A stretch of 64,000 nucleotides of DNA from Takakia lepidozioides (taxonomy: Eukaryota; Streptophyta; Takakiopsida; Takakiales; Takakiaceae): NCBI GenBank assembly GCA_030704615.1, contig CM060731.1, positions 95,460,756-95,524,755 of the forward strand, in the 5' to 3' direction. The translations under genes and the position numbers were made by a program. Of the stretch, positions 56,775-64,000 are shown piece by piece. How positions within the stretch are numbered: position 1 is the stretch's first letter; the number at the start of each line of letters is the position of its first letter. The notes beneath the pieces are model-generated. The model was not told where the DNA came from and made no database searches. It saw only the letters and a program-made list of their open reading frames with translations.

Positions 56775-58097
56775 ATGCTCGAACCTGAGAGGGAGGGAGT
56801 TCGTGCACCAGAGAAGAGACATCGTCGCAAGCTCCAAAAATTGTACTTCGGACGTAAGCCAATGCTGAAGGGGAGGAAGCAGATGCATCTACAGGAGGAG
56901 ATTGCCATCTCGCAGCAGCAGGCCACGCAGGCAACCCTGCCACTAGTGAAAGCTCGGTGCTATCGGGATGCGCGTAGCTGATCGAACACCGAAACCCCCC
57001 TCATTTTTCTTCTGCAATTCTTAGACTGTATGCTAGGAGACTTGAATACAGAAGATGTTTGCATGCCTAACCGGAAAGGTGGACGTGCTGGAGGGATCGC
57101 AGGAATCCGAAGAGCCGCAGGAAGAGTCCGTGGAGCTAGCTGCAGCACACACACCCAGCCGATCCACGAGCATGGGTCTTCTTGGAAGGCCTAGCCCTGT
57201 GCGTTTCAAGGACGCGGCTTCGAAGGGCAAGTCTTTGCAGTTCAAAGCCCCAGAGAGCGACTCGCGTTCGAAGGTCATGGAGAATCGCCAGCAGGGGTCG
57301 GGCCTTTCTCCAGCAAAGACGAAGAAGAAGCAGCCCGTCCTTCCACTGGTTTCTGAACCGGACCAGGCCGTTTCCCCCCCACCCACGTGAATGAAGCAGA
57401 AGGGTACAGGGCAGATTCAATTGCAGCAGACACCTTCATCTACAAGAATGAGGAAGCACAAGGCAATCAGGGGGAGGGTGGAGCAGTCTCCCGCAAAACC
57501 GATTCCACGAGCTGAAGCCCAGTTTCTGCTTGATTTCCAGCCTGGTGATGTTGGGGTCGTCTCTGCTGCAGCGAAGGCAATGGGATCGACCGATTTCATC
57601 GATCTGTTACCGGAGGAGGGTGCTGCCGCTCAACGTTCGCAGCAAGACATGACCACCGTTGCGGAAGATCTTCATAATACTACAGGCCCGGAGGAGGCCT
57701 CTGCAATGGCAGAATTGCCTGCAAAGATTCCCCAGAGTGCAGCTCCAGTTGGGGATGCTCCTGCTGCTCAGCCCCTACCGCCACCTACAGAAATGTCTCC
57801 GGAGGAATTCCAAAGTGCAGCGGATACAATGTTGGAGGAGACACACAGTAGCATTGGCAAAGTTCTGGGCAGCAGGGTATTCCAGCGGACTCTTTGAATC
57901 CCACTCTATCGCATGGTCTCCCTTCCCATCGTCAGGCGGGCACTTCCCGGAGATGTGGATAAGCTCAAGTTCGCATTTCGAGAAGGGTACCGTCTAGGTT
58001 CACCAGCCTTCTACGTTTCCATTGAGAATGAGGACGACGAAACTCGTGGACCCACTGCGGATGAATTGTCAACATGGGATACCCACTGGCAGATGGG
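56775..58097 (+). pseudogene. AB4 segment 1: N-terminus and start of the ParB-like domain
   Basis: The N-terminal exon (56775-56950) matches AB1 exon 1 (R-H-R-R-K-L-Q-K-L-Y-F-G-R-K-P against R-P-R-R-K-L-K-A-L-Y-Y-G-R-R-P). Exon 2 runs from about 57050 with a TGA at 57388 and another near 57896. The ParB-like start reads M-V-S-L-P-I-V-R-R-A-L-P-G-D-V-D-K-L and A-F-Y-V-S-I-E-N-E. It stops at about 58097 in the middle of the domain (after T-H-W-Q-M); the continuation is found on the other strand at about 61320. Confidence 0.82.
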
Positions 58098-61000
58098 ATC
58101 CCCAGATGGATGTGTCCTCCTCGTAGGCAAAGAGGTGTCGGTCGGAAAACCGCCCAGCCCACATTGAGGCACCTGTTACAATGTCATCCACACATTATAA
58201 CATGGCCCTTCAGATGTTGCGAATTAAAGCATAAGGAGAATTTGAAGAACAACATAGAACAAGATTCTGCATACCTGTCCCACAGATGAGGTCGAGCACT
58301 GTGTCCTCCACGTCAGTGCATGTCTCCATAATTGTCTGAATGAAGGCAGGGCTCCGAGTCCGTGAATACCGCAGGGGTTCCGTTGAAGTGAGGCTATGAG
58401 GGAGAAGTTCCATGGGAACGTTGTTGAACAGGACGTCGTAATCGATGGGGTCGCAGTTCGGGTCAACCAACAATCCCTCCTTCCGGAAAGTAAAGGTGGA
58501 GTTCTCATTCACAAAGCAGTATGCATCAAACTGTTTTGTCTGCATACACAGTGGGGAACGATTGGAAATCGAATGCGGCACCGCATTTCAAAACACCTAA
58601 GAAAATGAAAGGACGAGTGCCAATGTCGTAATTACCTTCTTCCCTTCCGACCGAAGGCCCAATTTGTTGATGCACGTCCACTTCTTCTTCAAAATTGGGA
58701 CGGCGCTCTTGCGGGTCCACTTCGCAATTCCTGTCTGCGTGTTTTTTCCTCTGCTCGCCAGGACAACCACACAGCCTCTGTCGTCCAACACCATGCGGGC
58801 GAGCCCGAATCATTTCTTCCAAAAGTCCTCGGAGAACCTGTTCCAAGATGGCAAAGCTTGCAGTCCTTCCACAGGCTCTCCGTCCGGAATATCCAAGATG
58901 ATCATATCGCAAGACCACTCGGTGGCATTTCCGCCCCTCCTACAATCCTTGTCTGCACACACCCTCTCAAAGAATGAGACCATCTTCAGAAACCCAGGGG
59001 TGTCGGAAGGCTCTTCGGCAACCGCCTTCTTCAGTGCTCTGCCCTTCAGACCCTCCATGGTCTTCATGTATGCCAACTTGGCTGCCCGTCCATCCAAAGC
59101 CGCCAAGAAACTTTCATTTACACACTGGACTACTGTATTGGGATCCACTTTTGGCCTCTTCATTTCCACTGGCTCGAAAGGGTGCCCCCCCGGGGGGTTG
59201 AAGAGTGTCTTCTTTGCCGAGCCTGTTCTCGTCCCTCTCATAACAACGGTGGGTATCGGGGATTCGGCTGCGTTTCGGGGGGTGGGCTGGTTGCAAAGTC
59301 TTCATCGGAGTCCTATTCGTCACCCTCTTCCTGCTCTATCTGTTTCTGCTTCTTCGTTTTCTTGGGTTTCACAACTGCTGCTCCTTGCTAGCGAGTCCTC
59401 TTCTTTGACCCCTTCTGTTGAGCCTGCACAGCTGCATCCACCGTCTTCTGTGCCATCTCAGCTGTCTTTCTGGATTGTTCCAGAGCAGCAGCTTCCTTTG
59501 CCGACTCTGGCCCAGTAGGGACACGTCTTTCTTTTCTCTTCTCTTCTGCTTTCGCGTGCAAATCTTTCTCAGACTCGTCAACAATTCCGCCAGACATGTC
59601 CAGGTACCACGGGCATCCAACGAGATGCGCGGCATGCCATTGTTTCTGCATCTCGGGTGTGTAGACACAGCTTGGGCCCGCCACGGTCCAAGCCATGAAG
59701 AACGGGGGCTCTTGAGCCAGGGCCCCTATCTGAAGAAGCACGTATTTCATATACCTGCAAGGCAGTCAGCATGCGTGAGCAAAAGTTGAGACCAACATAC
59801 TCGCAGAGTGCAACCGAAAACATAAAATGCGAATGCGGTGCCGCATTTCCCAGACAAACCTCATAACCAGGCTTTGCGTACAATGGCAGCTGGGCTTCAC
59901 CTGTAAACAATTCGCATTGCAGCTTTTCCCGCTCCCTCCTGATGTATAAACTCCACGCTCCTCCTTGCTGTCTGTAGCTCCCTAGCGAAGAGGTTGTCCT
60001 TGTACGCACATCTGAAACGTGTCACGTAGTCTTCCAATGTCTGTGTTCCATTCCATTTGACGTACCAGCCGAATGAATTTGTATGCATTACGACTTGCTC
60101 CTTCGCATTCGTCATTACCTGCGATTCCCACATGCATTGTCACGTAGCAGTTCAGGGAATTCATTTCAGAAAAGCAAATCTGGGGAAGTACCTTGAATTA
60201 CCTGGAACCACCAAGTCATGCGGTTGAGCCACACATCCACTGCAGGGTCGGAAACTTCGAGTGGAAAAGACCACATTGTTCTTATACTCTCCGATGCATT
60301 CCAGATCGATAGCCACTGTGTCTGCCATTTCCGATCCAATGTCAGGAGCAGGAAGAAGAGTGGCTATTGCTAGGAAGGAACTTCAGTGCATTGAAACCTC
60401 ATCTTCTCTTTCGCCTCAACACATGCCATTGAGAGGTGATGCAGTTTTTCCAACTGCATGGTCGGCTGCATGGCCCAAGAATAGTGTTTTGCAATCTCGG
60501 GGATGAAGTCATTTTCAAGTGCCGGATCTGCAATTGCCACCAGCTTCACAAGCTTTGACTTGTATTTCGTTCTCGACTTGACCCCGGCTTCCTTCAAGTG
60601 CTCAGTCAATGACTGCAACGTTTTGACCTGCCCCTCACTTTCCATGAAGAAGCGTTTGGCATGGGCCAAATCCAGCTTGATGTTTGACTGCCAACAAAAA
60701 CATGCAGAAGCGTTACATTCGATTCATGTGGAAAGATTACTGAAAATTGGGAAAGGATGAGCAGAGGGAAATGGGAGGACAACTTACTTCGTATATTACC
60801 TCCACCATTCCATCCATAGTGAGACGATACCATGTCCGGTCAGTTTTTGCCACGGCTCTCTGAATGAGCTCGGGCTCCAGCATTTTCGCAAACATGTGCG
60901 GATCAGTGAGACCAGTTTTCCTCACCCTGTACGCATATGTTCCATGTGGGTATGCACGTACGCATTTTCAGTGACCCTGCAAGGCATACTCTCCAGTTCA

Positions 61001-61325
61001 GTCCACGGAAGCACAGAAACAAAACAGATTGGAAACCGAAATGCGGCACCGCATTTCGAACGTGCTTGGGAGGGTATGAGTATCTTACGAGTTGAGGTCC
61101 GCCATGGCATTCTTGAGCAGGGAGGAGTCTGCCGCCTTCACCTTGAGGATGACACACTCCACCATGTAATGCTAGCCAATGTGTTTGGCATGGTTCTGCT
61201 TGATGTACTCCCACCAGGCAAGAAGTCGGTGATTCCTGTCCTACACAAAGAACATTTTACCCAACATATGGCCGAAGTCTGGATCATCCTTCAGCATTGC
61301 CTCGAATTTGTATGCCCGGACCGGG
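58098..61325 (-). pseudogene. AB4 segment 2 (inverted): ParB-like end through methyltransferase-like motif I
   Basis: Minus strand, in canonical AB order: ParB-like end 61089-61325 (D-R-N-H-R-L-L-A-W-W, with a stop replacing the Trp before it and another nearby), exon 3 60788-60976, exon 4 about 60403-60690, exon 5 60202-60340, exon 6 59901-60118, exon 7 58636-59754 (D-M-I-I-L-D-I-P-D-G, M-V-L-D-D-R-G-C-V-V-V-L), exon 8 58275-58539 (S-P-A-F-I-Q-T-I-M-E-T-C, V-L-D-L-I-C-G-T-G), start of exon 9 to 58098 (A-S-M-W-A-G, L-F-A-Y-E-E-D). Stops occur in the exon 7 linker (near 59390 and 59310). Introns hold palindromes (58575, 59832, 61040). Confidence 0.82.
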
Positions 61326-61411
61326 TGGGTAAGACAAAATAAATTTTACTCTTACGCGGACCCGGAGGGTATGTTTAAACAATACACCAACCCACACAAC
61401 ACTGGTCTAAC

Positions 61412-61845
61412 CTAATATGAACGGACAGAACTGTTCAGGAAAACTGTTGAGTAGATACTACCTGTCTCAGCTGTTGCCAACTCTTTCCTTATCCTTCTGT
61501 CTTCCCTAGCCATCTCCAAAATCTGCTCTACTTTACTGGGATTCTCACATCGTCTAATCGCTGTATTTACGAGTTTAGCTGCATAACTAGGAAGGGAGTA
61601 GTCCTTCACCGGGCTCGTCATGAAGTCGACCCTCGCAAAGAACGGGACATTCTTCCTGGCAGGAAGTGTAGGCCCTACATGTTTCGACCCGGATCCTGGA
61701 ATCCTGCACATAACAATCACCAACGAGACCAATAAGAACCACAGTCCGGAAATGCGTTTGACAAAAAATCACCCAGAAGGCTTTGCAAACTTACAATGTT
61801 TGCACTCACTCGTATTCTGGGTTCTCCTCGGCATCAATGTCCATA
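61412..61845 (-). pseudogene. AB4 segment 3 (inverted): end of exon 9 and start of exon 10
   Basis: Minus strand: about 61800-61845 encodes D-I-D-A-E-E-N-P-E-Y-E (AB2: I-E-A-E-E-P-R-F). After an intron, 61470-61732 encodes N-V-P-F-F-A-R-V-D-F-M-T-S-P and S-Y-A-A-K-L-V-N-T-A-I-R-R-C, matching AB2 exon 10. Inverted separately from segment 2: their order along the window does not fit one larger inversion. Confidence 0.78.
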
Positions 61846-61849
61846 TGTG

Positions 61850-62019
61850 ATTCAGCGGATGAGAGCGATGCAGACAGGGAGGACGACGACCCAACGGAGG
61901 TGAGATGGTCGATTCCGCAAGGGGAAGACGGGATTTTCGAAAGCCTGGCCAACGAGCAGTCCGCTCGAGATGAGAAATGCAATGATGGGGTAGAGGCGGA
62001 GCAAGACAGTCAAGGATAG
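61850..62019 (+). pseudogene. AB4 segment 4: C-terminal tail
   Basis: Plus strand again: D-S-A-D-E-S-D followed by the conserved V-R-W-S-I-P-Q-G-E-D-G-I-F-E-S and an acidic end with a stop at 62017-62019. It matches the C-termini of AB2 and AB3. Confidence 0.82.
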
Positions 62020-62179
62020 GACGACGATACTGATGATTTTCAAGATTAATAGAATTTTAATGAACTCTCTGTACATTTAAACTCTCTTCCAGAGTATATA
62101 AAGGAAATTCTCTCCGTTCTTCATGTCCCCTCTCCCATGTGCTTCTCAACGACACCATCGTCCAAACCACGTCCCTCCC

Positions 62180-63345
62180 AAAATCGGAAATGCGGCACCG
62201 AATTTCCATGTAGGAACGGAAATGTGGCAACTGCAAAAACCTCATTTGGAAATGCGGCACCGCATTTCCAAAACCGGGGCAAGAACAATTTTCCGTTTCA
62301 TGGTTTGGACATCAGAAACTGTTCGGCCGAACGGAAATGCGGCACCGCATTTCCAAAACCGGGGCAAGAACAACTTTCCGTTTCATGGTTTGGACATCAG
62401 AAACTGTTCGGCCGAACGGAAATGCGGTGCCGCATTTCCATTTTCGACACGGCAGTTTTGCCGATTGCCAGCTCTTTCCATGGAGGTAAATGGAAATGCC
62501 ACCCCGCATGTGGAGGTCGAACACGTTATCTAAATGGCGGACATGGAAATGCGGTGCCGCATTTCCATTTTGGAGATGGACGTTTTTCCAACTGCAGACC
62601 CATCAACGGAAAATGCGGCTCCGCATTTCATGATGCTAGACGGGAATGCGGCACCGCATTCCATTGTCCAATAAGAAATTTCGATGACGTACATGGAAAT
62701 GCGGCGCCGCATTTCTAGAACGGACATCGTTGTTTGTCCAATTCCAGACCCTTTGACGGAAATGCGGCACCGCATTCCATCGTGTTGGACGGAAAGGCGG
62801 CACCGCATTACATTGTCCAATAAGAACTTTCGATTGCCAAACATGGAAATGCGGCGCCGCATTTGCAAAACAGACATCGTTGTTTGTCCAATTCCAGACC
62901 CGTGTGGCCATTCCGTCTTGTTGGACGGAAATACGGCACCGCATTCCATTGTCCAATACGAAATTTTGATGACGGACATGGAAATGCGGTGCCGCATTTC
63001 CAAAATGGACATCGTTGTTTGTCGAATTCCAGACCCTTGGACGAAAATGTGGCACCGCATTCCATCGTGCTGGTCGGAAATGCGGCACCGCATTCCATTG
63101 TTCAATAAGAATTTTCGATTGCCAAACATGGAAATGCGTCGCCGCATTTCCAAGGCCCGTGTGGGTATTCCGTCTTGCTGGACGGAAATGCGGCACCGCA
63201 TTCCATTGTCCAATACGAAATTTTGGTGACGGACATGGAAATGCGGTGCCGCATTTTCAGAACGGACATCGTTGTTTGTCCAATTCCTGTCCAATTCCAG
63301 ACCCTTCGTCGTGAATGCGGCACCGCATTCCATTGTGCTCTCACG
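62180..63345. repeat. Array of GCGG-type palindromes downstream of AB4
   Basis: Many copies of GAAATGCGGCACCGCATTTC and variants with cores GGCACC, GGTGCC or GGCGCC, spaced by about 50-65 bp of semi-conserved sequence (ATTGTCCAATAAGAA, GACATCGTTGTTTGTCCAATTCCAGACCC). Some are shortened (GAATGCGGCACCGCATTC). Same role as the arrays of other elements but with TGCGG arms. Confidence 0.93.
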
Positions 63346-64000
63346 CCACCCCCCTTGGTTAAAACCTAATGCACAAGTTTAACACCAAAAACATCCTCCC
63401 CTATGCCTAGTTTAGCAGCCTTGTATATAAAATAATGGACAATCTGGAATGACAGTCCCACCTCATCAGCCACCCTGGCTTATCTTGTTACTGTTAGCAT
63501 AAGACAGCGGCCATGAGCCTGAATGAGATAACCTCTTAATGTTCCAACCACCAGCCACATTAACGGAATGTGGGGTTAGGCAGAATCAGGGGCCCTACAG
63601 AACAAGGTTGTGTAAAAAATGTTGGATGGTGGAGGCCATTCATGGGCTTGAAAACATGGAAGGAACTTGAATATCCTTGCTTACAGATTTACGGTCTCAA
63701 ATATTCTTGGATATGTAGCTGTTATGAGGTGTGCAGGTGTGTGCAATTCAATACCTAAAGAGTGAAATACTTTCAAGAAAGGTGCTAAAAGTTTGAGCAA
63801 AGACAGTCAGGAAATACTGGGAGAGTAAAGGGAGAATTTTGAGATTAATTAAGCTCGGAGAATGTACTCATAAGACATCGTTCGCAGTAACCTTCTGTAA
63901 TTATGAGGAAGAGAGACAAAGATAAACTTTCCTGCAAACTGTGGCCTTCAGGTCTTAGTCCCCCACAGTACACCAGAGTGAGGACTACATTAACAGAGCT
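63346..64000. other. No recognised feature
   Basis: AT-richer sequence than its surroundings with only short open frames; I see no repeat unit, domain or RNA gene in it. Confidence 0.5.

Larger units (their letters stand above)
56400..63345. mobile_element. Element 4: rearranged AB4-bearing element with GCGG-type palindromes
   Basis: Defined by AB4 gene pieces and palindromes of the GAAATGCGGCACCGCATTTC class, from one at about 56409 to the array at 62180-63345. No terminal inverted repeats or transposase are visible here. R3 abuts its left side at a palindrome. Limits are approximate. Confidence 0.65.

Noticed and set aside
58096-58101. GGATCC at an AB4 inversion breakpoint as sign of a cloning artefact
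   Set aside because: The site is absent from the other breakpoints (about 61345 and 61847) and is expected by chance.
63570-63758. Small open frame in the right-hand unique region
   Set aside because: Short, no recognisable domain, no splice or homology support.

Overview
The window is eukaryotic and almost wholly made of nested transposable elements. Spliceosomal introns, a plant-type chromovirus with a primer-binding site matching initiator tRNA-Met, other Ty3/gypsy elements and Mutator-like DNA transposons point to a large, repeat-rich streptophyte genome. A charophyte alga such as Chara is my best guess, from general resemblance only. I see no ordinary host gene, tRNA, rRNA or CRISPR array. 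Position 23059-23558 is a 500-N assembly gap.

The central discovery is a large DNA transposon that carries two divergent genes. One is a Mutator-like transposase with a C-terminal SWIM zinc finger. The other is a ten-exon gene (called AB here) that fuses a ParB-like nuclease domain to a beta-class DNA-methyltransferase-like domain whose catalytic tetrad is altered to D-[IL]-P-D. Non-coding parts of each copy (the divergent intergenic region, introns, ends) are packed with about 20-bp palindromes centred on CGGYRCCG or a close relative, and each lineage has its own palindrome version. Element 3 (27702-40944, 13.2 kb) is the reference copy: it has terminal inverted repeats, a 9-bp target duplication, AB2 on the minus strand, transposase on the plus strand and a quasi-palindromic array between them.

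Layout. 1-16805: element 1, a near-identical copy in the opposite orientation, its transposase split by a very young chromovirus (R1, 2666-9683) and its AB gene cut off after exon 6. 16806-25366: element 2, a diverged relative with AB3 and a gap-truncated transposase. 25367-27701 and 40945-45864: one Ty3/gypsy element (R2, minus strand) split by element 3. 45865-47440: element 5, an AB fragment (AB5) with its own palindrome array, interrupted by R2. 47443-48352: chromovirus fragment R5. 48353-52453: R4, a Ty3/gypsy element whose integrase ends in a PHD finger. 52454-56434: 3-prime part of R3 (LTR of the R2 family and coiled-coil ORFs). 56400-63345: element 4, a fourth AB lineage (AB4) rearranged by two in-place inversions and followed by a GCGG-type palindrome array. 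63346-64000: no recognisable feature.

Inferred working model: the ParB-like/methyltransferase-like protein recognises the palindromes of its own element, as bacterial ParB recognises parS, and marks or organises the element's DNA, while the transposase acts at the CATGAGC-rich termini. Most copies are visibly damaged. AB2 is nearly intact.
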